A stretch of 64,000 bases of DNA from Flavobacteriales bacterium (lineage in GTDB: Bacteria; Bacteroidota; Bacteroidia; Flavobacteriales_D; Crocinitomicaceae). Numbering within the stretch: the stretch's first letter is position 1; each line of letters starts with the position of its first letter. Below, piece after piece: positions 1 through 9,748 of this stretch. The position numbers were made by a program, and so were the translations under genes. The DNA is taken from assembly GCA_947454525.1 (NCBI GenBank), contig CANGJM010000003.1, forward strand, positions 1 through 64,000, read 5' to 3'. The notes under the pieces were generated by a model that had not been told where the DNA came from, did no database searches, and worked only from the letters and a program-made list of their open reading frames with translations.

Positions 1-240
1 AGCGGTATTCGCTCCTTGCTCTGTTTCTGTGCTCTGTTGAGCAGTGGTATTCGCTCCCTGCTCTCCTTCTCCGCTTTCGCTCTCTCCGCCGCGGCGGACA
101 GTTCCCGTTCCTTGTTGAGCCGTTGTATTCGTCGCAGTGTTACTGGCTATTGCTCCCCGCTCTCTTTCTCTTTCTCTTTCTCTTTCTCTTTCTCTTTCTC
201 TTTCTCTTTCGCGCTCTATTTCCCCGCTCTCGCTCTCCCC
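1..240 (-). repeat. In-frame low-complexity block: (ER)10 hexamer array, 14-bp palindrome, QGANTTAQQ repeats
   Basis: Inside the secreted coiled-coil gene. Positions 163-210 are eight perfect copies of the hexamer TCTTTC (GAAAGA on the coding strand), part of the ten Glu-Arg codon pairs at 157-216. Positions 85-98 are the perfect palindrome TCCGCCGCGGCGGA, identical to 15275-15288 in the HPr-kinase-like gene. Imperfect repeats of the type GANTTAQQ are encoded near 1-15, 37-57 and 112-135. The coding-strand string GAAATAGAGCG is shared with the insertion in the kinase gene. The block is therefore a member of the window's hairpin / GAGCG-rich element family, translated in frame. Confidence 0.8.
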
Positions 241-2856
241 GCCACTGCGTACTGTACCCGCCAATAAATCCACCTGCGTTTTCACGCGATTTTCAGTCAA
301 TTGTATTTGCTCTGTCAGGAATTCCTGGTCCACTTCATTTACGGTGGCAGCCTTGGCTTTCAATGCTTGAAGATGCTCTTCTTCTCGTTCCTTCAATAAG
401 CTGGCTTTCGTTTGGACATCTGATTCCTGATTCATGCGTGCAATGTCCGCTGCATACGTTGGATCAACCGCTTGCCATTCCTTCGCTTTTTGTACTTGCT
501 TCGTCAGCAACTGCTGCTGCTCCGTGCGTTTTTGAGTGATTTCTTGTTGTCGTTTTTGCTCCTCGGCAAGATTATACGGAATAGCAGATGTCGGCAAGGA
601 CATTTTTTCGGAAGCGATGATCTTTTCTTGCACTTCTTGTTCCACTTGGGCATAGGAACGTAATCCTTGTTCCTGTGCTTTTAAGTTTTCCGACCATTCA
701 GATAATTCTCCACTGATTTTGGTATTCAATGCTTCTTTTTGCTGAATTTCCGCATCAATTGCCGTTCGTTCTTTAGGCTTAACCAACTTCGCTTGCTCTT
801 TCAAACGCGCGATCTCCTTTTGTAAAGCGATTTGATTGTCGAGTTGCTCCTGGTATTGCTTCTGTTCAAGCGAAACTGCCGCGACTTGTTCTTCGGTATA
901 GTTTCGGATGACCGCAGCTAAATCCTCACCCGCAACGGACAATTGTGCTTTGATGATCGTTCTGTTTTCAGACAACAACTCCATGATTCCTTCGGAATTC
1001 TGTTGGTACTGCAATAATGCCACTTGCTTATTGATTTCCTCCAAGTTTTTGAGGACATCCACATTCGGAATTCCTCTTTGTTGATTTGCTGTCATCCACG
1101 ATTCTAGAAAACGAACTTGCTCCTCCAGTTTCGCTACTTTCGATTCAAGTTGTTTCGTTTCTTCTATCCACCGCTGACTTTCTGTTGGATCAATCGTTCC
1201 ACTTCCTCGCTCTAAACGCTCTTCTAGGACCTGCATCTCTTTTGTTAGTTGAGCATATGTTTGCGCTAATTCATTCGCTAAGTAATTAGTAAGGCGAACT
1301 TGATTTTCTAAATTGACTTCAGCGGCTAACAATGAATCAGAAAGAATAGCGATCAATGAACTAGTGTCCTTTGCAGAAACTCCCCAGTCCTGCTGCATTT
1401 TTTGCTCTGGCGACAAGTCTACTTTTCGGCTAAACGAAGCTAAATTAACATCCAAGTTTGCGGCTAAGTTCATTTTTTGACTCAGCAATTGCATGGACTC
1501 CGCTTGTTTTGGTTTTATGCGATTTACGACCTTCAATTGTTCTTTCGAATCAAGCATCGCATAAATCAATTCTTGTTGAAGTTCCATGTCCTCATCTACT
1601 TGAGGAATCATTAATTGTTCCTTAAAAAGTTGATTCGAACCAGTCACACTGATTTCCATTTGGTACGTTCCAGGTCCTGGGAGTCCAACGAGATAGGTCC
1701 CATCCCCTTGACTAATAAATGGACCAAAGCGTTCATTGGTTTCTGGAACAATAAATTCCACCTTCACGGTTGAATTGGATTGATCGATTTTATCCGAAAG
1801 GATTCCGGTGAAAAAATACAATTCTTTTGGCGTTTCCGCAGCACTCACTAAATACGTTTGAATCGCTGACAATTTTCCATTGCGATTCGAAGCGAAATTG
1901 GCATTTCCATTCGATAAATCAGGAATGTAGAAATAGTCATCGTTTGGAGAGGAGAAAGGAAAATGCAAATTCTCTACATCCGAACTGACATTGGTTTCCA
2001 AGGAATAGATGGCGCGATATAGGTCAAATCCACCCATGGACTGATGTCCTTTCGAACTGAAGTACAAATACCCATTCTCCGCATCAAAAAATGGGTAAAC
2101 TTCCTCTTGAATAGTATTGACCGTTCCTTGTATTTTAATCGGTTTATCCCATTCATTTGCTGCATTCTTTCGTTGAATGTAGACATCTAAATTGGGGGAT
2201 TCTGGTCCATAACTGGCAAAAACACGGAATTTCATTCCACGTTTAAACGCATAAATGGGTTCGTACTGATGTTTTGAATTTTCTTTTGAAAATACTTCAC
2301 TCGCCTTATAGAAACTATAGGTATCGTCGAGAAAGGTGTAATGATCGTAAAATGCTTCACCATATGGCTGTGATTTCTTGATCACTTGCAAGGTGCGCAT
2401 GTCCTTCATTCCCGCTAGAGCGAACTGACACGCATTAATTTCAGCTTGAACGTCCAAGGAAAGCGCTAATTTCGGGTCCTTTTCCTTTAAACGATTAAAT
2501 TGCTGAATAGCGGTTTCAAAATAATATTGATGTTGGTAAATTTTACCGATGTAATAATAGGTTTCTAAGGGAAAAACGGCATCCTTCTTTGCTAAAATAA
2601 AATCAAAATACTTCCGTGCATTTTTAATATCTTCTGTAAAATAGATACAGGTGGCATATTTGTAATTTAATTCGAGGTTTTTTTGATTTTGAGCGAGCAA
2701 TTGGCGGTAGTCTACTTTTGCGCTTTCGAATTCCTTTTTCTCAAATGCTGCGTCTGCTCTTTTCTTAATGGCAGTAACGGATTGCGCATATCCTACCTGA
2801 ACTGTTAGGAACAGCAGGAAACAAACAAAAAGGTACGAAATGGACTTTTGTTTCAA
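1..2856 (-). CDS. Secreted TPR / PD40 beta-propeller / coiled-coil protein, C-terminus beyond window
   Basis: The frame is open from a TTG at 2854-2856 to the window edge (952 codons, no stop). TTG is the only reasonable start: an in-frame TAG lies directly upstream, and the codons after it encode a clear signal peptide ending VGYAQS near residue 26. TPR-like helices follow at about residues 27-130 (AFEKKEFESAKVDYRQLL). A PD40/WD40-like propeller segment lies near 200-330 (YFSSKGHQSMGGFDLYRA), and a very long Gln/Glu/Lys-rich coiled coil at about 450-860. From residue about 870 the protein becomes low complexity: ten consecutive Glu-Arg pairs, then Gly/Thr/Asn/Gln-rich repeats. The TPR-PD40 order recalls T9SS-associated PorE-type proteins, but no OmpA domain is visible. 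It is the last gene of the operon, 25 nt after plsY. Function unknown; probably an envelope protein. Confidence 0.85.
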   Translation of the reverse strand, partial: MKQKSISYLFVCFLLFLTVQVGYAQSVTAIKKRADAAFEKKEFESAKVDYRQLLAQNQKNLELNYKYATCIYFTEDIKNARKYFDFILAKKDAVFPLETYYYIGKIYQHQYYFETAIQQFNRLKEKDPKLALSLDVQAEINACQFALAGMKDMRTLQVIKKSQPYGEAFYDHYTFLDDTYSFYKASEVFSKENSKHQYEPIYAFKRGMKFRVFASYGPESPNLDVYIQRKNAANEWDKPIKIQGTVNTIQEEVYPFFDAENGYLYFSSKGHQSMGGFDLYRAIYSLETNVSSDVENLHFPFSSPNDDYFYIPDLSNGNANFASNRNGKLSAIQTYLVSAAETPKELYFFTGILSDKIDQSNSTVKVEFIVPETNERFGPFISQGDGTYLVGLPGPGTYQMEISVTGSNQLFKEQLMIPQVDEDMELQQELIYAMLDSKEQLKVVNRIKPKQAESMQLLSQKMNLAANLDVNLASFSRKVDLSPEQKMQQDWGVSAKDTSSLIAILSDSLLAAEVNLENQVRLTNYLANELAQTYAQLTKEMQVLEERLERGSGTIDPTESQRWIEETKQLESKVAKLEEQVRFLESWMTANQQRGIPNVDVLKNLEEINKQVALLQYQQNSEGIMELLSENRTIIKAQLSVAGEDLAAVIRNYTEEQVAAVSLEQKQYQEQLDNQIALQKEIARLKEQAKLVKPKERTAIDAEIQQKEALNTKISGELSEWSENLKAQEQGLRSYAQVEQEVQEKIIASEKMSLPTSAIPYNLAEEQKRQQEITQKRTEQQQLLTKQVQKAKEWQAVDPTYAADIARMNQESDVQTKASLLKEREEEHLQALKAKAATVNEVDQEFLTEQIQLTENRVKTQVDLLAGTVRSGGESESGEIERERERERERERERERERERGAIASNTATNTTAQQGTGTVRRGGESESGEGEQGANTTAQQSTETEQGANTA

Positions 2857-2881
2857 CTAAGCATTGTATTTACTTGTCTAC

Positions 2882-3511
2882 TTACGCTTTCTTAGCAAAA
2901 AGGTTCATTTTGTTTTCTTCCCCCTTCCACAATCGATCGATGTTTTTTCGATGTGCTAGGATGACCATTACCCCAAGAACCACAGTAAAGACAATCATAA
3001 TGCGCGCGTCCTCTTGAATCATGAAATAACTAACAAAAGGAAAGCTTAGTGCAGAGATAATTGCTCCTAAGGATACGTAACGAGAACTCAGAAAAACAAT
3101 CAGGAAAATCGCCAAACAAACAAGAGCTGCATATGGATTGATTCCAATGACAATTCCCAGAGAGGTTGCCACTCCTTTTCCGCCTCTGAACTGAGCAAAA
3201 ACGGGAAATACATGTCCAAACACAGCGCTAAATGATCCGCAAAGTTGAAGAATTAAAAACTCATCTTTATACCCTTCCAACATGTAAGAAAAGAAATGAG
3301 GAAGACAGGCCGCCAATATGCCTTTGGATACATCCACAGTTAAAACCAACCATCCGAATCGTTTTCCTAAAACACGAAAGGTATTGGTCGCACCAGCATT
3401 TTTACTTCCATGTTCGCGAATATCGATACCCCGAAAAGATTTCCCAACCCAAACTGCAGTTGGAATCGATCCAATAAGGTATCCTAGTAGTATAATAGTT
3501 AAAAGTAGCAT
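2882..3511 (-). CDS. plsY: Glycerol-3-phosphate acyltransferase PlsY
   Basis: Transfers an acyl group from acyl phosphate to glycerol-3-phosphate, making lysophosphatidate, the first step of membrane phospholipid synthesis; acts in the inner membrane. The 209-residue length is normal. The three PlsY signatures are present: GSIPTA near residue 14, GSKNAGATNTFR near 35, and FGHVFPVFAQFRGGKGVAT near 97. Several hydrophobic membrane segments lie between them. It sits 3 nt after the 1531-residue protein gene and 25 nt before the TPR/PD40 gene, so it is co-transcribed in the long minus-strand operon. PlsX, which makes the acyl phosphate, is not in the window. Confidence 0.96.
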   Translation of the reverse strand: MLLLTIILLGYLIGSIPTAVWVGKSFRGIDIREHGSKNAGATNTFRVLGKRFGWLVLTVDVSKGILAACLPHFFSYMLEGYKDEFLILQLCGSFSAVFGHVFPVFAQFRGGKGVATSLGIVIGINPYAALVCLAIFLIVFLSSRYVSLGAIISALSFPFVSYFMIQEDARIMIVFTVVLGVMVILAHRKNIDRLWKGEENKMNLFAKKA

Positions 3512-3514
3512 TCG

Positions 3515-6500
3515 TTATTTGTAAAGGAAATAACCACGGAATTTAGCGAGTAAATTCTTGGCAGTTACGTCATCCATGACATCAAATTTAAAATTTTTCG
3601 TTTTACGTTTCTCCGGTTTGATCGCTAAAATCGCTTCACTCACCGTTTTGTCGTTCGTAAAGATAGTCAAATCACCATCTCTCTTCACCATTGAGTAATT
3701 CATAAAGTACTTCGTATCATCGATTAAACTCACATCCCAAGTAAATCCAGGATTCTCTTCATCCGAGAAAGATTGAAGGTAAAACTGGTGCCATTCAACG
3801 TGTTTTAACACCGGAATTCCGTTGATACTAACAAGACCAACTTGATTGTTGACTGAAATCAATCCCTTGTCCACTTTTTTCGCACTTGCTTTTACATTTC
3901 CATAAGATTCCAAGACGATATCGGTAAGAATGAAGGTCTGTTCCATAGTCGATGGCATTTTTCTCAATTTATCCTCATCGAAATCCTTGAATACTTCTTG
4001 AGCGTCCTTCGCATTTGACCAATGAACAAAGGTATTTTTCAAACCGTAACTCGCTTTCTTCATATCCACCTCTTTGGCTCCCTCTTGCAACTTGATCTTC
4101 GCGGCCATATTCTCCATGACCTTTGCATCAATCGGCATCGTTACTCGGGCATTTGCTGCAATTCGTGTTTTCTTTGTTTCTTGATCGAATTCAATTTTCC
4201 CGTACATGTCCATTTTAACATCACCAGTATTAATTCCGAGTTCAATATCACCGAAACCAATCACTTTACAGGTATTGACATCCAATGTCAACATGCTACT
4301 GAGCGTATCTGACTTATTCAAACGACTTTTTGATGCAATTTGGTATTCACTCAACTTTTGATTGTATTGTAAATACCCAAAGGAACTAAACAAGCTTGGA
4401 TCGCTTGGTCCTTCTGTCTTGGACAAGAAGCTTGGGTAGATTCGAACGCTGTCCCCTTTTTCAGTTTGACGCCATAAGAATCCGGCAGCTAAGCGTTCTC
4501 CTTTCGCATTCTTTGGCGTTGCACTAATTGGAATCTGAATGTTCGTTGCTAAAACGGTATCCTCGAAAGTCATCCATGATTTATCGTACTGACACGAATG
4601 ATTTAATCGCGTCGATCCATTTAAAAATAATCCTTGGTTGGACGCCTTGACGACAACGCTACCATAATAGTCGAATTCCTTGCTTAATTTAAAGCGATCC
4701 TTTTCTTTGACTTCCCCTTGAGCTGTTGTAGTAAGGTTCACAAATTTGATCGAACTCATCGGTAAAATGGTCAGGTTACTGTCTCGATCATAATACGGGT
4801 ATTTCGCTGTTCCCTCATAGTATTTGCGAGAAGATATTTTCACTTGCGCATCCTTGAATGTATGGTATTTCGTGATGTAATTTGCCACAATCACCGCGTT
4901 TTTCAAGGAATCCATCGCAGCTGCCTTACGGATTTTTACACGTGAACTATCTGGATAAATCCGGGCATCCCCTACTTGAATGTAATCGACAGCATTGCAT
5001 AAAATCAATTGTGTTTTTAAGTCGTATTTTGCACTCAAAGACTTGAATTGAAGGGTGTCTTGTTTTTCATCCGTGGAGAAGAAGTTATTTCGTGCTAAAT
5101 CAGCACCACTTTCGAAACTGGTCTCCCCTCCTTTGTTCTTTTGAAAGTCTAAACTTTCACCATCCATTAACCAGGTAAATTTGTCCATTTGACAATAGTA
5201 ATGATTCGCTGGGAACATGATTCGCTTCGTTCCGTTTGAATTGAATTCTCCGATACGTGTTTTAAAACTGATGTTCGTTTTCATTTCATCTGACTGAATT
5301 GCCAGTGGATTCTCGCCATATTGACTAAAGCGATTGCGTAAACTAAAGGATGAATTTTCAGATAAAATATCTTCGTTTGTAAACAGGTATTCCTTAGAAT
5401 TTAAACTTGCTTCCTTGAATTCAAGGATTCCATTCCCCGTCATTCCTTTTTTGTCCAATAACAATGTTCCGGTCATCACCACATTATCCTTAAACATGAT
5501 CAATGGATTCTCACCATAACTCGAAACTTTCATCAAGGCTTTTCTTGGTTGATAAGAAATCAATGCTTGTTCGGAATGTACAATTGGATACCTTACTCCC
5601 GTTCCCACTTCTTTGTTATCGAAAATGGCTAAACCGATTGTGGAATCTGGTAGGAACGTCAACTTCTTCGAAATGGAAATCGATTGCAAGAAATTGATGG
5701 TACCTGTCCCTTGAAGTCCATTATTCGAAAGCACAATTTTATTCTGATACTTGGTATCCGTTTCATAGAATGGATAGCCTTCTTCCGGTGCTTGCGCTAC
5801 AAAACCTAAAGAATAGTCATTCATGATTTTTAATGGTTCAGGGATTTTCGGGAAAATTCCAGCAGAGTTTAAACTTCCTTCAAAACGCAAACTAGCTTCT
5901 GAAAAGTCATCCAAACTATCTAAATCAAAGGGATTAACTGCATAGTAGAAACGCGTGCTGTCATATGCTCCTTTTAGTATCTCTTTGGAACTGTAATAAA
6001 CTTTAGATTCACCAATGGATTTCAAAATGGGATACTGCGCGTTGTTTCCTTTTCTTCCTGATTTCGATTCAACGTCATCGATTAACAATTCACCCTTGAT
6101 GTTTTTAAAGGAACTGAACATGAGTATTCGATCTGTTCCATCTTCCTTTTTTAAAGGTTTAACTCTCAAGGTTGCTTCCTCCGTTGACAACAAGTTTATT
6201 TTAAACGCTTCGTAATCGAACTTAGAAAATTTGGTAAAAAACTCCATTTTTCCAGCGACTACGTATCCATGAAAACTCATGTCCCGGTTTTTATACATGG
6301 TCACATACATGGAATCTGGATAAACATAGGTCTGCTGCGCATCCGATAATGCGACTTGATCTACTTGATTCAAACGCATTTCGTTTTTGTCCAATTGAAT
6401 CGATGCATACGCAATGGTCGCTCTTTTCGTTTTATTCTGTGCAGTCATTCGTGCCGCAACTTCTTTCAAATACGGATCCGCTGCAATTTGCTCTTTGGAC

Positions 6501-8110
6501 TCTTGCATGGTTTGTGGACGCAAGTCAGATTGAATTTTAATGTTGTCATAGTCACTTTCACCCGTACTTGCCTCCGCGTAAGCGATTAACTTTGGTGAAA
6601 TTCTTACTTTTTTCACATCGGTATCCAACGTCAAAAATCCATAGGAAGCCATATCCACTAACAGTGGTTTAACCTGATCGATGGTCTTCTTCATTGCGGA
6701 AGCTACCTCGCCTTCGGAGAAGTCCATTTTTGACGTTTTTTTGACCAACGCAGCCATTTGCGCAAAGGGATGAGCCGTTCCAATGCTTTGGAATTTTTGA
6801 TAAATGGCTGGATCGAAGTAGTTCATCGACTGAAAACTTGCCATTTTTTGTTCTTGAGCTGTTCCAACCTCGAAAGTATAATATGGATCAGGCGAACCGA
6901 ATTTCCAACTCAAAACAGGTGCGTACACATACAATTTGAAGTATGAATCGATAAACGGCAAGTATTCATAGCCTTTTTTAACCGAGTTAATGCTAATTTC
7001 CTTGTTCTGTTCGTTCAGTGTGAAGAAACAAGATTGTATGATGAGTGAATCCCCTGATTTATAATTCATCTTCGCCTTCGCATTGCGCGCAATGACCTGT
7101 TGTGGATTCATCTCGAAATAAATCGAACTAATTTCAAATAAGGGTACATTTTGACGCTTGAAAATGATTTTTGCTGGTTTCTCTGCTGTTCCTCGACCGA
7201 TAAAATCGGGACCTTCCAAGGTAAATCCACCATCGTAGTCCATTTGATCCCTCAGGTTGGGAATTTTCAAACGCTTTTCATAGGAGTTGAACTGAGGAGA
7301 TTTCTCTCCCTCCCCTAAATCCAAGGTAGTTAAATCTTGTAATTTCCCTAAAATCGGAGTTGTAAAATAAGGTGTTGTCAATTCGACTGTATCGACTTTT
7401 AATTTAGCCGTAGCGAAATCACACTTGTATCCGCGTAACTTTGCAAAAGTCTCATTTTTTGAAAATTGTACTTTTTCCCAAGTGACACTGCCTTTTGATC
7501 CTTGCCATTTGTTTTGAAGGATGTCAAAATACCCAGTTGTACCATAAACTACGATGGAATCCTCCAACTTACGGTCATCGTCGTATTTCAAACACTTCAA
7601 GTCAATGCCCGTTGCTTTTAATTTTAATGTTTTTCCTTCTTCCCAAGCCACTTGACCTTTTGTGTATGTCCAGCGATAGGTTGGCTCGCGGTAGAAAGAT
7701 TGGTAACGAAAAAAGTTTGCAGAGAATTTTAAAAATTTTGTCAACTCTTCTCCTGGTTCCTTTGCGTAATCGTTGACATAGTTAAACCATGGATTGACTA
7801 ATTCACCTGGACATTTGTTTTCCACTTGAAAAATACTCGCTATCATGTAGTGATAAATCTCTGGATAAAGAGGGATTTCCTTCTGAGCATATTTGTTGCA
7901 ATTATCCACTAAACGATGAAATTGGGTTTCATTCATCAGACTTCCTTTGATTTTTTGCGGAAGTTCCTCTTTTAGAAATGGAACAGCTCCTTCGTCTAGC
8001 ACCAACTTCTGCCATTCTTTGACGAATTTATCCCGTTCCTTCGGAAAGGTTTGTGCCGCAGATTGAGCAACAAATAGAATGGAAATGAAAAGAGAAAGAA
8101 TAATTCTCAT
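3515..8110 (-). CDS. Very large secreted protein of unknown function (1531 aa)
   Basis: Not recognised. A signal peptide (MRIILSLFISILFVAQSAAQ) directs export. The rest is about 170 kDa, rich in beta-strand-like alternation, with no membrane segment apart from the signal and no obvious T9SS C-terminal signal. Internal similarity is visible: YGENPL recurs near residues 867 and 930, and segments of the type G-x-G-x-I-x-F (GLQGTGTINF, GMTGNGILEF) recur, suggesting repeated sheet or helix units as in OstA/AsmA-like or other repetitive-beta proteins (inference only). Start is the ATG at 8108-8110; the gene lies 3 nt after prmA and 3 nt before plsY, so translation is probably coupled. Placement between two conserved housekeeping genes suggests a vertically inherited envelope function rather than a mobile gene. 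Confidence 0.85.
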   Translation of the reverse strand: MRIILSLFISILFVAQSAAQTFPKERDKFVKEWQKLVLDEGAVPFLKEELPQKIKGSLMNETQFHRLVDNCNKYAQKEIPLYPEIYHYMIASIFQVENKCPGELVNPWFNYVNDYAKEPGEELTKFLKFSANFFRYQSFYREPTYRWTYTKGQVAWEEGKTLKLKATGIDLKCLKYDDDRKLEDSIVVYGTTGYFDILQNKWQGSKGSVTWEKVQFSKNETFAKLRGYKCDFATAKLKVDTVELTTPYFTTPILGKLQDLTTLDLGEGEKSPQFNSYEKRLKIPNLRDQMDYDGGFTLEGPDFIGRGTAEKPAKIIFKRQNVPLFEISSIYFEMNPQQVIARNAKAKMNYKSGDSLIIQSCFFTLNEQNKEISINSVKKGYEYLPFIDSYFKLYVYAPVLSWKFGSPDPYYTFEVGTAQEQKMASFQSMNYFDPAIYQKFQSIGTAHPFAQMAALVKKTSKMDFSEGEVASAMKKTIDQVKPLLVDMASYGFLTLDTDVKKVRISPKLIAYAEASTGESDYDNIKIQSDLRPQTMQESKEQIAADPYLKEVAARMTAQNKTKRATIAYASIQLDKNEMRLNQVDQVALSDAQQTYVYPDSMYVTMYKNRDMSFHGYVVAGKMEFFTKFSKFDYEAFKINLLSTEEATLRVKPLKKEDGTDRILMFSSFKNIKGELLIDDVESKSGRKGNNAQYPILKSIGESKVYYSSKEILKGAYDSTRFYYAVNPFDLDSLDDFSEASLRFEGSLNSAGIFPKIPEPLKIMNDYSLGFVAQAPEEGYPFYETDTKYQNKIVLSNNGLQGTGTINFLQSISISKKLTFLPDSTIGLAIFDNKEVGTGVRYPIVHSEQALISYQPRKALMKVSSYGENPLIMFKDNVVMTGTLLLDKKGMTGNGILEFKEASLNSKEYLFTNEDILSENSSFSLRNRFSQYGENPLAIQSDEMKTNISFKTRIGEFNSNGTKRIMFPANHYYCQMDKFTWLMDGESLDFQKNKGGETSFESGADLARNNFFSTDEKQDTLQFKSLSAKYDLKTQLILCNAVDYIQVGDARIYPDSSRVKIRKAAAMDSLKNAVIVANYITKYHTFKDAQVKISSRKYYEGTAKYPYYDRDSNLTILPMSSIKFVNLTTTAQGEVKEKDRFKLSKEFDYYGSVVVKASNQGLFLNGSTRLNHSCQYDKSWMTFEDTVLATNIQIPISATPKNAKGERLAAGFLWRQTEKGDSVRIYPSFLSKTEGPSDPSLFSSFGYLQYNQKLSEYQIASKSRLNKSDTLSSMLTLDVNTCKVIGFGDIELGINTGDVKMDMYGKIEFDQETKKTRIAANARVTMPIDAKVMENMAAKIKLQEGAKEVDMKKASYGLKNTFVHWSNAKDAQEVFKDFDEDKLRKMPSTMEQTFILTDIVLESYGNVKASAKKVDKGLISVNNQVGLVSINGIPVLKHVEWHQFYLQSFSDEENPGFTWDVSLIDDTKYFMNYSMVKRDGDLTIFTNDKTVSEAILAIKPEKRKTKNFKFDVMDDVTAKNLLAKFRGYFLYK

Positions 8111-8113
8111 AGC

Positions 8114-8950
8114 TTATTTTTTAAATAGTAAAACTGCCCAACCCTCGCGCTCGTGCTGCGCTTGAAATTGCAACTTCAAACCCGATGCCAACATTTTCAA
8201 TTCGTCGGTATCGGAGACAAAAAATCCACTTAAAAATAAATGTCCACCTGTTTTCATTCGTTCTACGTATGTCGACATTTGTGCGGTGAGTACATTTTTA
8301 TTGATGTTCGCCAAAATGTAATCAAAGGGTTCGCTTGGAATTACTTCCATTCCACCATGTAGTGATTGAATGTGTTGACAGTCATTTTTCAGGGCGTTAT
8401 CGGCACAATTCTCCGCGGACCATTCCTCAATGTCGATGGCCACGATGTCAGTTGCCCCTCGTTTTTCCGCTAAAATCGCCAGGACGCCTGTCCCGCTGCC
8501 CATGTCGAGTACGCGTTTTGACCCGAAGTCCATTCCCATCATGGATTCACACATTAAATACGTTGTTTGATGGTGTCCTGTACCAAAAGACATTTTAGGT
8601 TCAATGAGGATTTCAATACCCGTGAACGGATCCAATTGATGAAATGGCGCAACTACACGGATTTCGTCACCAATAAATACAGGCTCAAACTGTGATTCCC
8701 ATTGAGCATTCCAATTTTGTTGTGGAATCAATTTCACTTCAAAAGATTGAATGACATCCTGCTCAGATTGAAGCACATTGAATAAGGTTTGTAGAGTCTC
8801 TCCATTGTAAGAAGCTTCTTGAATATAGGCTTTTATAGCTGGAGATTCCTCTTGAAAACTTTCGTAATCTAGATCGGCTAGGTAAGCAACTAGGATATCG
8901 TTCCAACGATCAAAATCTGATAATTGAACAGTTAATTCGTAATAATTCAT
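8114..8950 (-). CDS. prmA: Ribosomal protein L11 methyltransferase PrmA
   Basis: SAM-dependent methyltransferase that methylates ribosomal protein L11 in the cytoplasm. The 278 residues carry the PrmA hallmark PKMSFGTGHHQTTYL near residue 118, the SAM-binding glycine motif VLDMGSGTGVLAILA near 145, the acidic loop VAIDIEEWSAENC, and the post-SAM motif YILANINKNVL. The ATG at 8948-8950 directly follows the tpiA stop codon with no spacer, and the next gene starts 3 nt after its stop, indicating tight operon coupling. Identification is firm from the motif set and length. Confidence 0.96.
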   Translation of the reverse strand: MNYYELTVQLSDFDRWNDILVAYLADLDYESFQEESPAIKAYIQEASYNGETLQTLFNVLQSEQDVIQSFEVKLIPQQNWNAQWESQFEPVFIGDEIRVVAPFHQLDPFTGIEILIEPKMSFGTGHHQTTYLMCESMMGMDFGSKRVLDMGSGTGVLAILAEKRGATDIVAIDIEEWSAENCADNALKNDCQHIQSLHGGMEVIPSEPFDYILANINKNVLTAQMSTYVERMKTGGHLFLSGFFVSDTDELKMLASGLKLQFQAQHEREGWAVLLFKK

Positions 8951-9691
8951 TTAAAAAGAGCTTGCTAATTCAAGAAAATTGGACGCATTCAAGGATGCAC
9001 CACCTATGAGTCCACCGTCCACATCTGGACAAGCGAAAATACTTTTTGCATTGGAAGCGTTCACACTTCCTCCGTAGAGAATCGAAACGTTTACACCGTC
9101 TTCGCTGAACGATTCGCGCAGTACCTTTCGAATAAAAGCATGAACTTCATTGATTTGATCGGTGTCGGCAGTTTGACCAGTACCAATTGCCCAAATCGGC
9201 TCATATGCAATCGTCAATAAGGACAAATCGCTGGTATTTAAGTGCAAAATAGCTGCGGATAATTGCGCGCTGATGAAACTCAAATGTTCGTCCTTCTCTC
9301 GGATTTCCAAAGATTCACCACAGCAAAAGATGAAGGGTAGTTTATGCTTCACGCAGGCATCCACTTTCTCTTTTAAAAATGCATCTGATTCATGGAAATA
9401 CGATCTGCGTTCGCTGTGTCCAATGAGAACCGATTGTGTGCCAACACTGACTAATTGAAGGATAGAAACCTCACCGGTAAAGGCTCCAGAATCTGAAGGA
9501 TGAACATTTTGTGCACCGATATGCATGGATTGTGACTTCGCTAAATCCGAAAGAAAAATATTCGGTGCATACAAGCGAAATTCAATGTTGCTCTTATCGG
9601 AGTCTATTTCGTTAAATTCAACAAGCCAATCGTGAGCTTCAGAAGCAGTCAAATTCATTTTCCAATTTGCCGCAAGAATTTTGTTTCTCAT
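8951..9691 (-). CDS. tpiA: Triosephosphate isomerase
   Basis: Interconverts dihydroxyacetone phosphate and glyceraldehyde-3-phosphate in glycolysis/gluconeogenesis. At 246 residues it is standard length and has every catalytic signature: AANWKMN with the substrate Lys near residue 11, the electrophilic His in GHSERR (about His92), the catalytic base in AYEPIWAIGTG (about Glu164, with the mobile loop), and phosphate-binding YGGSVNASN and GLIGGASL. Its stop directly abuts the prmA start. It lies 57 nt downstream of the DoxX/thioredoxin gene in the same operon. Confidence 0.98.
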   Translation of the reverse strand: MRNKILAANWKMNLTASEAHDWLVEFNEIDSDKSNIEFRLYAPNIFLSDLAKSQSMHIGAQNVHPSDSGAFTGEVSILQLVSVGTQSVLIGHSERRSYFHESDAFLKEKVDACVKHKLPFIFCCGESLEIREKDEHLSFISAQLSAAILHLNTSDLSLLTIAYEPIWAIGTGQTADTDQINEVHAFIRKVLRESFSEDGVNVSILYGGSVNASNAKSIFACPDVDGGLIGGASLNASNFLELASSF

Positions 9692-9748
9692 GGTCGAAAA
9701 TAGGTATAATTCGCGGAATCTAGCTCGAAATTCTGTAAAGAATGATTC

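Noticed and set aside
163..210. Phase-variation switch by the hexamer repeat
   Set aside because: Hexamer changes keep the reading frame, so they can alter length but not switch the gene off.
16..539. Plus-strand open frames rich in Phe/Ser/Leu at the window start
   Set aside because: They are antisense to the continuous minus-strand coding frame with signal peptide; the FSFSFS pattern is only the complement of the Glu-Arg hexamers.
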